From: Molanna angustata
Taxonomy: Eukaryota; Arthropoda; Insecta; Trichoptera; Molannidae
DNA length: 64,000 nucleotides
Assembly (NCBI GenBank): GCA_963576475.1
Contig: OY754979.1
Span: forward strand, 31,918,278 to 31,982,277
Direction of reading: 5' to 3'
This document shows, piece after piece, positions 32,721 through 43,799 of this stretch. Numbering within the stretch: position 1 is the stretch's first letter; each line of letters opens with the position of its first letter. The notes under the pieces are model-generated. The model was not told where the DNA came from. It ran no database searches and saw only the letters and a list, made by a program, of their open reading frames with translations. The translations under genes were made by a program, and so were the position numbers.

Positions 32721-33754
32721 CTATTCATTTCCAATATGTAAGTACCTGAGTATTATGACGGTAAAAAATAATGATGATTTTAATATTATGGTAACCCAGG
32801 TTGGTATCTACTTAAGTCCCCGAATATATTTCTTAGACGACATCCATTAAAACATCAAATGATATTGTTATTATTTTTAACAAAATGTAAGTGAATTTCT
32901 CAAAAAAAAAAGTACCAGAAAACTCCAGATATTATTACAACGACCTACGTTTTGTGATTACGAAAAACGCTCAGAGGAAATTCTAAATTAAACGAAAACA
33001 ATACTTAGTTAAACGTGAATTTGATAAAAATTAAGATGTCAAAATTCGAGTTTTGGATTCCGTTTCTGTTTAAAAATGGCAAAAAGCAATGATAGCGATA
33101 CCTTGGAGGGCTCAAGATTGGTCAATATTTACTTGGGAAGATTCGATGTCTCGGAAGAAATAGGATGTTTTGACCCTAAGGGCAAAATCGATAAAAACCA
33201 TTCCACTTTCTTTGTTATAATTTCCAAACGTACAAGTATTTTTGCATACCTATATTCTACAAACGCAATGTTTTAAAAAAATATCTTCTTGTTTATTTAA
33301 ATATTAAAAGACATTGGTAGATAATTGTAACGTGAGCGGCTAACCATGAAAATGTATTTTTTTCCGATTCAAGAAATTGTGCGTTCAAAATCTAAACATC
33401 GCATCGTGTTGAAAAAAAAAATATTAAGTTTTATTGCGACATTTCTACGAAAACGAGTTTACTTGGCTGTCAGTTAATACTATACTACATAATATTAGAT
33501 TATATATTTTTTCTTCAATAGTTGACAAATCCTTTTTGTAATCCTTAATCTTTTTATGAAGCCCGTGTCTATTTACATTTAGATTTTTTTGAAATTTCGT
33601 TGATATAAAATTAACCCTTGCCAATGAAAAGCTATTAATCCGTAAACGAATTCACTATATACATTATACATAAATATGTATGATGTCAATGTGCAAATTA
33701 TTTTTCTTCAATTTTATTGTACGATACATTCTATTATAGAATTTGTACCTCCAC
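32721..33754. other. No gene recognised
   Basis: AT-rich. A 66-codon plus-strand ORF at 33076-33276 has no recognisable features. Confidence 0.4.
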
Positions 33755-34200
33755 ACTCAGGCTAAAAAATATCTTGTTAACAATGCTTTTTACTCTACTG
33801 ACGAGATTCTAAACATTAATCCAACTAATCTGGGATATTTATGAACACTAACATACTAATTAATTTACTATTATATTTTTGTATTTGTTTGGTTTGTCGT
33901 CCTTGACATTGTTCTTCTTTTCTTTCTGCTTTTTCTATGCTATGTACCTTACTTTTATCTTAAATAACTGTTTATTGGACATGGTGCTAGTAGGACCCTT
34001 TAGATCCTTCTAGTACTGAGTTTTTCTTTTCTTTTTTTCCCGAATTTCTTATTTTGTATACATTTTTTTTGTTTCTCTATATTCTTCATTTTTTATTTAC
34101 TCTATAATATGCTATATCTGTACTCTGTTAAACGATGATGTCATGTTATTATCTATGTATTATATAAATTATTGTTGTAAAATAAAATAAACAATACTTG
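33755..34200 (+). pseudogene. LINE C-terminus and 3' UTR remnant
   Basis: The plus frame reads KKYLVNNAFYSTDEILNIN then a stop at about 33842, like the last residues of Jockey-group ORF2 proteins. A T-rich 3' UTR follows and ends in AAAATAAAATAAACAA near 34180-34195. Confidence 0.4.
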
Positions 34201-34417
34201 GGGAATAAATATTCTAGCATTGGCTTGCCAGTGCACAATATATTTGTTTATATTATGTACAGATAGATGAATAAATAAATAAACATTTATTATTTGTCAT
34301 TGGCAAACTATAAATAAAAACTTATACGAATCAGTAATCCATCATAAAAAATCGTTAAGATCAAAGTTAATTATGAAATTGTCATTAATTTTTGTATAGT
34401 ATTTATTTAGTTGGTTC

Positions 34418-34624
34418 TCGGGCAACTAACAGGTACTATGTCAAATATTAATTTAACACGCACCCAATAACAAGTTGCCACATTCTGGAGACTTACGATA
34501 TTAATCGTCTCACAGATCCAGACTGAAAACACAATTAAAAACTGTGTCTCCACCGGGAATCGAACCCGGGACCTTTGGATCAGCAGTCAGATACCCAACC
34601 AACTGAGCCACGAAGGCCGACAAA
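34418..34624 (-). repeat. tRNA-derived SINE, family 2, best copy
   Basis: The minus strand begins GGCCTTCGTGGCTCAGTTGG (A box) with CCCGGGTTCGATTCCCGGTG (B box). It continues through GTGAGACGATTAATATCGTA and GGCAACTTGTTATTGGGTGC to CTGTTAGTTGCCCGAGAA. The head could still fold like a tRNA, but there is no independent sign of a functional tRNA gene. It directly follows the 3' end of an RTE copy. Confidence 0.8.
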
Positions 34625-35185
34625 TATAAGTATAAATTAATATAGTTCTCTTCTCTTTTCTTCAACTCTCCTTCGTCCAGGAATGGACATAGGGAGCTGT
34701 AGAGGCCTCCCCCTGAGACCTTCACAGATCCCATATCCTTAGCAGACCGTATCCATCCGTCTCCAGCCCTTCGTCTTATATCATCAGACCAACTCGTTTG
34801 AGGCCTCGTTCTAGGCCGCCATTCCAGCACTTTCTCAGTCCATCTGAAGTCTGTGGTGACGTCCACATGCCCTTTCCAGCTCAATTTCTGCTTGGCAACC
34901 TTTTGGATACCGTCGATTATTTTAGTTCTCTCTCTTATCCTCAAGTCAGTTTTTCTATCTCTTAACGAAATACCCAGCATTCTCCTTTCCATTGCTTTTT
35001 GTGTTACTGCTAAATTATGTAGCATTTTGTTCGTAAATACAAGAGTTTCACAGCCATACGTCAGTATCGGGAGAACGTAAGCAATAAAGACTTTCTTTTT
35101 AAGATAATTGACGTACTTTGGAGAGTATGCCATACGAAGCCCATGCTAGACCTTTTCTTCTTTCAATTTCTGTCTCTTGAAATTA
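34625..35185 (-). pseudogene. RTE (BovB-like) C-terminal fragment
   Basis: The minus-strand frame from 35133 reads KKKVFIAYVLPILTYGCETL, QKAMERRMLGISLRDRKTDL and KLSWKGHVDVTTDFRWTEKV, the post-RT region of RTE/BovB-type LINEs. Upstream, EIERRKGLAWASYGILSKV is in a different frame, marking a frameshift near 35120. The last 35 residues of the open frame (from about AFVAQLVGYL) are translation of the adjoining SINE and not part of the RTE. Confidence 0.7.
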
Positions 35186-35235
35186 ATATAGTTAAGCAAT
35201 TGCTATTAATCTAAAACTTTATTTTTATTTTTTAT

Positions 35236-35298
35236 CATCTCAATAGAGACGAAGTTGGGATATTGGTATAATATCCCAACTTCGTCTCTATTGAGATG
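35236..35298. repeat. Perfect 28-bp inverted repeat (hairpin)
   Basis: 35236-35263 and 35271-35298 are exact inverted copies beginning CATCTCAATAGAGACGAAGT, separated by 7 nt. Related half-sites are at 35785-35816, 41833-41853 and 42298-42332. They mark ends of the hairpin-type element family described at 35299 and 41833. Confidence 0.9.
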
Positions 35299-35835
35299 TT
35301 AAAAAAAGTTTGTCAATAAAAATATCATTTGACTCCCGAAAGGGAAAAAAATCCAATGTTTGCATAATATATGCAATTAAAAAATATTCGATTTATATAC
35401 ACATTGGTACAAGTAGGTAAACAAACCAAAAATGAAACAGTATTTCTGGCGCAGTTCAGGGGTGACGTCTGTGCGAGACACCGTCATATCATTTATAAGG
35501 ACTGTTGCTTTCATTGTTTACAATTAAACTAATTTCTCAATAGATGGCTTTATAAAAAAGGCTTTTTCGTTACGTCATAGATGGCAATAGTAGGTATTTT
35601 TCCTTATTTTCAGGTGAATTGTTACACACTATTCTAATAAATAGAACTTTCAAAAATTACATTGATAAGGGGACTCAATAAGAAGGCATAATTGGTGAAC
35701 GTTGCGCAAGCGCACAAAGTGATCACGTAATCCAGCCGATGACAGGTCGTAAGCCCTTTAGGTGCCTCGAGTTCCTGGTTCTTCTATAATATCCCAATTT
35801 CGTCTCAATCGAGATGTTAAAAAAAAAGTTTGCCA
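35299..35835. mobile_element. Hairpin-family element, incomplete copy
   Basis: Begins after the palindrome with GTTAAAAAAAGTTTGTCAAT and ends at about 35810-35835 with GTTAAAAAAAAAGTTTGCCA. The interior shares GTGAACGTTGCGCAAGCGCA and CCGATGACAGGTCGTAAGCC with 41833-42332, and TTCAGGGGTGACGTCTGTG with the inverted remnant at 46505-46641. No ORF. Confidence 0.55.
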
Positions 35836-36300
35836 ATAAAAAAATCTCTATCTAATATTAATTGAGAAAATAGCTATCGAATGTGTTCCCATTAGTTGAC
35901 AGCTGAAATCCTCGTTTTTTAAATCAAAATGAAAGAGATGGGACATCGTTTTTATTATTTTACCAAGATGCTTATAGTAGGTACCTATATTCGAAAATAA
36001 ACTTTGTGCCGAATGAGAATGTCAAATATTGAATATTATACGTGACACAGCACACCAGTATCACGATGCGACAATACGGAGTGACAGAAAACATCCGGAT
36101 ATATAAAAGAATATTATCATTTTTCTCATGAAATTTTAAAATAGTTCGACAGCTGGAAAATCTTATTAAAACAACGCTAGTGTATCTTAGAAAATATTTG
36201 AAAAATAACTGAGAGTTTTCTTTCAAACTATAATAGGTACATATATCTCGTTTCATTTTCATGCGAGATTTTTATTTCATTTAAAAAATGAGTGAGTTCC
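35836..36300. other. No gene recognised
   Basis: AT-rich. A 96-codon minus-strand ORF (35972-36262) lacks recognisable features. Confidence 0.4.
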
Positions 36301-36390
36301 AGTAGCAAGTACATAAACATATACATACATTCTCATACATTCCCTAAATTAAGCATAAATGCTTGTGCTATAGGCGTAAGACCAGAGATA
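36301..36390 (-). repeat. SINE family 1, 3' part only
   Basis: CATTCCCTAAATTAAGCATA and AATGCTTGTGCTATAGGCGT match the body. The tRNA-like head is missing. Confidence 0.6.
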
Positions 36391-36404
36391 CACGGACCAC
36401 TTGG

Positions 36405-37145
36405 AGCAGTTGTGTGTTTTCTGCCCAAGCAATTGAACCGACAGTTGCATGCAGTTGAATCGATTGTTCTAAGGTGTTGAACCGACTGCTCCAAGGAGTT
36501 GAACCGACTACTCCAAGGAGTTGAACCGAGTGCTCCAAACAGTTAAATCGACTGCTCCAAGCAGTTGAACCGACTGCTCCAGTAGTTGAATCGACTGTTC
36601 CAAGCAGTTGAATCGACTTCTTCTTCTTCTTATGTCATATCAGGTCTCCCCGACGTTGACGACCACCATAGAGAAAGCCTCCATGTCTTGTGCAGTGCGA
36701 AACAGCTCCTCCACAGTTCTTATACCGGTCCATTCACGGATGTTTCGCAGCCAGGAAAGCTGCCTTCTTCCGACCCCTCTACGACCATCAATCTTCCCCT
36801 TCATGACGAGCTGAAGGATGGCATAATTTTCACCTCTCAGAATATGGTCGAAGTACAACACTTTACGGAGCTTCTTAACATTGGTGATTAATACTCTGTT
36901 GGTGTTGGCTCTACGTAGTACTTCAGTGTTACTGGCCATGTCACTCCACGATATTCTTAGCATTCTGCAGTGGATCGACATTTCAAATGCTTCAAGGCGG
37001 TTTATAATATAAACTTTGAGAGTCCACGCCTCCACCCCGTTAAGCAGAACTGACCATACGACTGCTCGACTTGAATCGACTGCTCCAAGCAAATGAACCG
37101 ACTGATCTAAGGAGTTGAACCGACTGCTCTAAGCAGTATTACCGA
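36405..37145. repeat. 22-bp minisatellite, interrupted by an RTE
   Basis: Units such as AGTTGAACCGACTGCTCCAA with GG or GC following repeat about 9-10 times before 36618 and 3-4 times after 37071. Units contain short inverted motifs (CTCCAAGGAG). The array is split by the RTE copy at 36619-37070. Confidence 0.8.
36608..37081 (-). mobile_element. 5'-truncated RTE copy with 11-bp target duplication
   Basis: TTGAATCGACT at 36608-36618 and 37071-37081 flanks 452 bp. The minus strand encodes VVWSVLLNGVEAWTLKVYII, AFEMSIHCRMLRISWSDMAS, GRRGVGRRQLSWLRNIREWT and FRTAQDMEAFSMVV, an RTE C-terminal region. The 3' end carries AAGAAGAAGAAG next to the target copy at 36619. The frame is open across the copy, so it is relatively young, but RT and endonuclease are missing. 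Confidence 0.8.
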
Positions 37146-37390
37146 GTCGGTATAACTGCTCTAGAGCAGTTTTCTTTTGATCAGTACAGCAAATTTCAGA
37201 ACTGTGAGGCATAAGTATATTCCAGACAGTACAGGACAGAGAGGGATTTGCCAGAGTGATCGCCAACGTTGGGGGTTCCTGACATGGCACCAGAAGAAGA
37301 TCAAATCAAATTACTGACATTCCTTTCACAGCACGATCGTTTTGAACAAATCTGAACTACGCACATATGATTCGATGTTTTGATATAAAT

Positions 37391-37970
37391 GAGCAGAGAG
37401 GTGTTAAAAAAATGTAATGTACGACTCTCTGTGTGGACTACTGCAATGGTATCTACGCAAACCTTCCAAAGCTGGAGCTAAACAAACTTCAATCCGTCTT
37501 CAACGCTGCTGCTAGGCTAATCACCGGAGCCGCGAAATTCTCACACATATCCCACCATCTACGAAATCTTCACTGGCTAAAAGTGCCAGAGAGAATCAAG
37601 TACAAATTATGTTTGTTGACTTTCAAAGCGATCCATGGCATGACTTCTGCATCCCTCTCACCGTAAACACTTCGGTCAGCCACCACATCCGTGATTGGCA
37701 AGTTGACTGAAATAAATAGAGTCAACACTTCATCCTTCGGTGATCGTGCTTTTGCTGTGGCTGGACCAGCCTCGTGGAATAAACTACCACCTGAACTGAG
37801 GCAAATCGACAACTTAGCACTATTCAGGAAACACCTAAAAACTCACTTCTTCCGCGAGTCTTACAAAAACCCCTAATATATTCAAAGCGCCCTTGAGGTG
37901 AGGTTATCACAAAAACGGCGCTATAAAAATAATCCAAATTTATTATTATTATTATTAGGATCATGGTCTG
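37391..37970 (+). pseudogene. L2/CR1-group LINE C-terminus
   Basis: The plus frame from 37433 reads AAARLITGAAKFSHISHHLR and IKYKLCLLTFKAIHGM. After a stop and frame change it resumes as FGDRAFAVAGPASWNKLPPE and LFRKHLKTHFF. This is the classic C-terminus of L2/CR1-like ORF2. The 3' UTR carries GCGCCCTTGAGG and ACGGCGCTATAAAAATAATC and ends in an (ATT)n tail at about 37940-37957. A short tail of the same kind occurs inverted at 62955-63030. Confidence 0.75.
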
Positions 37971-38284
37971 ATAGTATTGTATGACAAGCGTTTAGTCTCA
38001 CATTGTGTTTAAGTGGTATATTTAAGTGAATTTTGCGCCATTTGCCGTATCCATGTTTCATTGCCGCACATTATGTTGCTGTTATTCTCATTATTATTAT
38101 ATTTGCGCTGAGAGAAAAATTATTAGTTTGGACATTTTAACAAAATATGTGGTGAACCAAACAGCCAGATGGTAGATAAAGTCGATTTATATCAGTATAT
38201 TTATATGATAATACTATTAACATTTTTCTTTAAAACGATGATAAAAAATATTTGGGTAAACAGATTTCAACGCATCATAATCGT

Positions 38285-38450
38285 AAGACGAATGACTTCT
38301 GTATTAGCGCACCAGGTTTGATTCAAGGCGACAATCACACCAAACACATCCTGATCTTGCGCCAACCTAATTAGTGACGCCTTATCTGGAATCCCGAGCA
38401 ACTGCCTGAGATTTTTAAGCCACCATGTTCTTTTGCGTGCCATATCCCGT
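38285..38450 (-). pseudogene. RTE-like C-terminal fragment
   Basis: The minus strand reads KRTWWLKNLRQLLGIPDKAS then RLAQDQDVFGVIVALNQ, closely parallel to the end of the RTE at 36619-37070 (RRQLSWLRNIREWTG, TAQDMEAFSMVV). Confidence 0.6.
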
Positions 38451-38737
38451 CAAACAAATAGTTTCTACGTCTACGTAGAGACGTAGCAGAAGACGCTTCT
38501 GGAGACCACGTTAAACTAATAGACGACAGTCGAATTGTCAATATTGTTAAGACATTAATACCAATGTTCAATACATGTGGCAACATTTCCAACCCCTTCC
38601 TCTACCAAAAACATTGCTATATCTACGTCAGTAGTCAGCAGTCCGTCCATACAATCGTCTTCAACTCGTCGGCGTTTACGTCATTGACAGTTCGAGATAA
38701 GACGAAATATGCATATTTCGTGTTATATTGATAGCAA

Positions 38738-39135
38738 GATATTCAAAATTCTTCTTTCCATCGCTCTTTGTATCACACTTAGCTTTTCCATCATTCTCTT
38801 AGTCAATGCAGATGTTTCAAAGCCGTAAGTGAGCACAGGGAGTACACAAGCGTCTAAAACTTTTCTATTTAAGTGGATTGGGATATTTTTAGATTTCAGA
38901 ACATTTGATAATTTGCTGAACGTAGCCCATCCTAGACCTCTTCTTCTTTCTAGTTCAGCTTCTAAATTTTCTCTTCCCGGATTCATGATGTGACCGAGAT
39001 AGACATATGATTCTACTCTGCCAATATCTTGACCATCCATTTTTATGGGTTCTGAACCTATAGAGTTATAGAGGACATAATTTTTGTCTTATTAATGTTC
39101 ATTTTTAGTCCCACTCTAATGCATAATGAAATTAT
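38738..39135 (-). pseudogene. RTE (BovB-like) fragment
   Basis: The minus strand reads GLKMNINKTKIMS near 39090, frame change, then ESYVYLGHIMNPGRENLEAE, VLPVLTYGFETSALTKRM and QRAMERRILNI. This is the region just after the RT catalytic core in RTE elements. Both ends are missing. Confidence 0.7.
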
Positions 39136-39599
39136 ACTATATATTATTATTATTATTATTATGTACATACCTATAACCTACAAACAAACCTACTATAAGT
39201 AGGGCTCCATCGCCTAAATTGTTGATGACGCCGGACAAAAACCTTAATAACCCTGAATATTTGGGCGAACTTACGTTTTTTACAAGGACGCCCATTGAAA
39301 AATATTTTATTGTTGAAAATAAAAACATCGTTTATATTTCAATATTTTTATTCATTTATAGGCACAGCTTGTTTGCGATATAAACTACAGCATAACATAG
39401 AAAATATTTAGTATAATATGTTCTAATGAAGAAAGTACATAGAAAATATTCAAATTGTAGCAGCGCCTTGTTAGTGACCTGCAATATCTATATCCTCGAT
39501 GATTCTCGATTATTCACGACGATTAACGAAGATCAACGAACCATAGCTCACTGCTGTTGAAGCAAGCCGATCTACAGATCTCTATTCATGCATTGATCG
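39136..39599. other. No gene recognised
   Basis: AT-rich spacer with an (ATT)n run at about 39144-39160. Confidence 0.4.
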
Positions 39600-39603
39600 T
39601 TAA

Positions 39604-40251
39604 GGGGGGGACTGCTGCCAACGTACCTATTTTTCAATTTGGTATACCATCATTATTTCTTAACAAATAGTTATGAAAAAAATAATTTATGTAGTTTGAG
39701 TATTAATCAAGAAAAATGTATCTTTACTTTTTGATAATATTCTGTATAAATTCTTGTAGAAAAATAATGGCATACCCTGATTTTCAATGTTTATCTTATA
39801 TTTATAATAAAGTATAAGGCGTAGTTCAACATATTTTTTTTTAAATTAATGAAGACAAAATATCTAGAAAAATATGATGTGTTGTTGCATTATTGCTTCA
39901 GGTTTAGAAAATAATTGCGAAATGAACGTTTTTTGGGTTTATTAACTTAACCTGATGCATTAATGCAACATTACATCGTATTTTTCTAGATATTTTGATC
40001 TTCTTTAATTTATAAAAAGAATATAATGCTCTATACTTTATAATTTTTAGAAATTAAAGATAAATGTAAAAATCGGGATATGCTTATTATTTTCATACAA
40101 GAATATATACAGAACATAATTAAAAAGTTAAGGTATATTTTTCTTTATCAATATCCAAACTAAGTAGGTTATTTTTTTCAAAATGATTCGTTTTGTAGTG
40201 ATGATGCAAATTCAAATTGAAAAAATAGGTACGTTGGCAACAGTCACCGGC
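39604..40251. mobile_element. 648-bp hairpin (long inverted repeat) element with TTAA target site
   Basis: Flanked by TTAA at 39600-39603 and 40252-40255. The two halves are imperfect inverted copies over almost their whole length of roughly 300 bp each: ACTGCTGCCAACGTACCTAT on the left against ACTGTTGCCAACGTACCTAT from the right, then matching inner blocks (AATATCTAGAAAAATA and its complement near 39872 and 39988). No ORF. TTAA duplication is characteristic of piggyBac-type transposases, so this may be a piggyBac-mobilised MITE. The class is inferred from the flanks only. Confidence 0.75.
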
Positions 40252-40255
40252 TTAA

Positions 40256-40902
40256 CAGAGTTGTAGCGTTTAATCTTAATTTATTAGTCCGACCCACGAC
40301 ATCACAAATTAATTAACTAATTTTTTGTATCGTATGTATATATTTTATTCGAATATACCAGTGTTGATCATGTAAGAATTTCCTATAATTGACACCCTTC
40401 ATCACTTTTAATAATATATAATCAAATATTTAATGAACAGACATAGGCAATATCATAATTGGAGGTAAATGTTTTAAATTAAATAAAATCCTTTGAACAC
40501 GCAAATTTGTAATATCAATATAATCCTTCTGATCAAATGAATGGATAAAACATGTACCCCAAAATTTGGTGATAATATTGTACACTCTTCTCTTTCTGAG
40601 TTTATCTGGTAACAAAAATAAAAGAAGCACAAGTTACAAATTTTGATTCTTAAATATTCTACGTTGTATCAACAAATTATAAGTCATTTAATTAGTTTTC
40701 ATAGTATTCAATGAGTGTCCGGGTTTCACAAGGGTTTGAAGACCCTTTCCGGACGTCTTGTTAACTAGGACAGATCCGGGAAATCCCGGACGTATGGCAG
40801 CCCTAACTATAAGACATAATATGGCGTGCTTCTGTACAGCACAAAAATATTTTAAAAGTATATTCGTCAGTTACAATTTAAAAATATTTTTACTATGTTT
40901 TT
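40256..40902. other. No gene recognised
   Basis: AT-rich spacer. The short ORF at 40430-40630 is unassigned. Confidence 0.4.
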
Positions 40903-41452
40903 ACTCCTCACTAACCCAAGATGATATAGTGGGGAGTTATGATTTCGCAATTTTTAAGGCTATTTTTTTATTGCAGATTATCAACTTGTATCATGCTGAG
41001 ATTGTATTCTGTAAGTTTCATCACAATGTATGTGTGTGTGCTATGTACGGCGTGTTCATTTTTACTTTATCGATTATAGACTAAAGTACTCATTCGATTC
41101 TATTCAAAATTTGCAAATATGTATATCTAATACTCGCTTAGAGACCATTAGATTTTGAACGATATATGAATAGTGCTTCTCAATTTTTTTAGCTGTCAAA
41201 TATTTCAAAGTGACCCCAAACTCAGGAAACTAAAAATTTGAAATTTTTATTTTCAAATTGCTAAAAAGGCACATCAATTTCATAAAATGGCATTGAAGAA
41301 TTATCAAGTTTTCATTATAAAATATTCAAATAAAAAATAATTTAACAAACTCATTTCATGAAAATGCTGAAAATTTTCCGTACAAAATTTGTATACTTTA
41401 TAGAATGACTTGTTAGTGAGAAGTTTAGCGTTGGCCACAACCCACTCGTTTT
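40903..41452 (+). repeat. Interspersed repeat D, copy 2
   Basis: Colinear with 32192-32720 in the same orientation (CCTCACTAACCCAAG to GTTGGCCACAACCCACTCGT). The 65-108 codon ORFs at the left ends are not conserved in frame. Confidence 0.65.
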
Positions 41453-41832
41453 GTTTTATTTTCAAGCAAATTCATACTTTGGTTTCACATTCCATCACCA
41501 TAATATAACATTTAAAATTTTAACAATCTTACTATTAAATGTACCTACATAGTTATATTAAATTGATTGACTATTTTTATTATTGCATATGCGCAAACAT
41601 TGGATTTTTTTTCACTGTCGGGAGTCAAAGGTATTTTTTTAATTTTTTTTTTATTTTATTAAGTTTACAATAAAATATACAAAATATAAAACAAACAAAC
41701 TATATAGAAAAGATTCACAGTAAGACAAAACATATTTACCCTTTACTAGAGTGCAAGCACTCGTGTGTAAAGGAGACACATTTTTTAACAGATTTAAATT
41801 TTAAAGGAGGATATTTTTTAACAGATTTTTAA

Positions 41833-42332
41833 TTATCTCAATAGAAACGAAGTTGGAATATTTTACTGTAGGAGAACCGGGAAATCAAGGCAACTACAGG
41901 GCTTACGACCTGTCATCGGCTGGTTTACGTGATTACTTTATGCGCTTGCACAACGTTCACCAATTATGCATTTTTAATGAGATCCCTATCAATTCAATTT
42001 TGAAAGTTCTATATATTGTAATACTGAAATTCTTTTCGCTTGAAAATAAGGAATTTTTACTACAGCCATATATGTGTGAAATTATGAACAACATTCTTAT
42101 TATTATTTTTTTATATATTTTTGTTGTAACGCCATCTATTGAGAGAATTTGAACTTTCAAAATTGAATTGATAGGGATCTCATTAAAAATGCATAATTGG
42201 TGAACGTTGCGCAAGCGCATAAAGTGATCACGTAAACCAGCCGATGACAGATCGTAAGCCCTGTAGGTGCCTTGATTTCCCGGTTCTCCTACAGTATAAT
42301 ATTCCAACTTTGTCTCTATTGAGATAATTAAA
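41833..42332. mobile_element. 500-bp hairpin-type element with long inverted arms
   Basis: The left arm (ATCTCAATAGAAACGAAGTT at 41834, then GAACCGGGAAATCAAGGCA and GTGAACGTTGCGCAAGCGCA read in the complement) and the right arm (to 42332) are inverted copies over about 170-180 bp. Translation of both arms therefore gives almost the same 50 residues, which is a palindrome artefact. The outer 20 bp match the perfect palindrome at 35236-35298. Confidence 0.8.
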
Positions 42333-42834
42333 AATTAAATTGATTGTTTTGCGTTAAAAATGAATGAAATAAAATTAAAAATTGTTTTCTCTGTTGAAAA
42401 TATTGTTATTCACACAATATGTCTGATATGATAGCGATTGGCTTCTAGCCAAATTGACGTATTTTTCACATTTTCCATAACAACAACTTCTAGCCGATGT
42501 GTGTAATAATTTTACGTGTTATATCGAATATAATGTTTTGTTCATACTTAGGTATATTATATAAAAACAAATGTTTTATTTTTCGTGTGTCATAATCATT
42601 ACCTCCAACGTGGATCCTTAACTCTTCATTATTATGTATATGTTGCTCTTCAACTAACACCACATAGACCGACATTAACCGGAGATAACCGATAATCAAC
42701 GAACGATGATCCCAGTTCTGCCTCGAAACGAATCAAGACTAGACCTTAGAATATATCACACACCTCATATTTTACAGTAGCGTCTTATACCAGCTCTTCT
42801 TTACTGCCTTCTTAGGTTGGGTTTAAGTTTGTTT
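42333..42834. other. No gene recognised
   Basis: One 69-codon minus-strand ORF (42490-42699) could not be assigned. Confidence 0.4.
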
Positions 42835-43300
42835 ATAATATTTTGTACAAAATTAACGCTGTGGAAATGAGGTCCCTAAGACGAATGTGTGGTAAAACAA
42901 TTTATGATAGGATAAGGAATCAAGATATCAGAAGAGAATGTAAGATTGAAAGGGATATTTTGAGTAGAATGAAGATAAATGCTTTGCGATGGTTCGGACA
43001 TGTAGAGAGAATGAACGATGAACGACTGACAAAGAAAGTATACAAGGCTGAAAAGAGTGGAATGAGATGTAAGGGTCGACCGAGAAAGAGCTGGCATGAT
43101 CATATAAATGAGATTTTGAAAGAGGGGAACATACGAAGTCAGAACAATAGGAGAGCATGTATGACGCGATGTATAAATGTAAATGAGGCAAAACAGGTAT
43201 GTATGTCAAGATTGAAGAGTCTGGCGTTCGGTTCTATCTGCCTACCCCAAATAGGGAAACGGCGTGATGGTATGTATGTATGTATATATTGTTTATAATA
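42835..43300 (+). pseudogene. RTE C-terminal fragment, CCATCACGCCGT family
   Basis: The plus frame from 42843 reads YKINAVEMRSLRRMCGKTIY, INALRWFGHVERMNDERLTK, KGRPRKSWHDHINEILKEGN and ends at ..LPQIGKRRDGMYV. The ALRWFGHVERM and GRPRKSW boxes mark the post-RT C-terminal region of RTE-like LINEs. The 3' end GGCGTGATGGTATGTATGTA is the terminus found inverted at 18001, 20985 and 59850. The frame is intact across the fragment. Confidence 0.75.
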
Positions 43301-43301
43301 A

Positions 43302-43610
43302 TAATAGCGACTCGCGTGGGCGAGTTGCTTTATAAATTGAATTATAAATTATTATAAATTAAATTTACATTTTTTATTTAATTTTTCACATTTAATATAA
43401 AATTTCACAGCTCATTTGACTCAATACTAGGAGATCTCAACCAATCAGAGAGCCAACCGTAAACAGTATGCGGAATGGTTAATGCGGATTATAGACGCTA
43501 GTATATTTTACCAAGATCGAATGAGCTGTCAAAGTTGACAATAAACGCGAAAATTTTCACACAAAAATCGCATGCATTGTTAAAAATAGTAGGTATCGTA
43601 CAAATACGTA
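43302..43610. repeat. Pieces of the 53655 inverted-repeat family
   Basis: GCGACTCGCGTGGGCGAGTT then GCTTTATAAATTGAA (43309 on) matches 53996 on, and ATGAGCTGTCAAAGTTGACA (43521) matches the end at 53675. Confidence 0.6.
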
Positions 43611-43799
43611 AATAATATGTTAAAAAATTTAATTTATTTAAACAATGTGATTAAATGAGAATACATAATAAACTTTTATTTTGTTTTATTTATTTATTCA
43701 ACCTTTTTTTTAAATACATAATGATATATTCACATTCTGTCATTACTTTATAAGATCCCTTTTCACCAAAATATTTAAAAAATAACGTCGTTTTCTTGT

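Noticed and set aside
34549..34622. Functional tRNA gene on the minus strand
   Set aside because: The A and B boxes are good, but the sequence continues directly into the SINE 2 body and is repeated at several places with the same body. It is the head of a SINE.
41853..42307. Two overlapping ORFs (99 and 116 codons) on opposite strands with similar peptides
   Set aside because: They arise from the inverted arms of the hairpin element. There is no independent protein signature.
42490..42699. 69-codon minus-strand ORF as a transposase or gag fragment
   Set aside because: It looked protein-like at first reading, but I could not match it to any family or find a continuation on either side.
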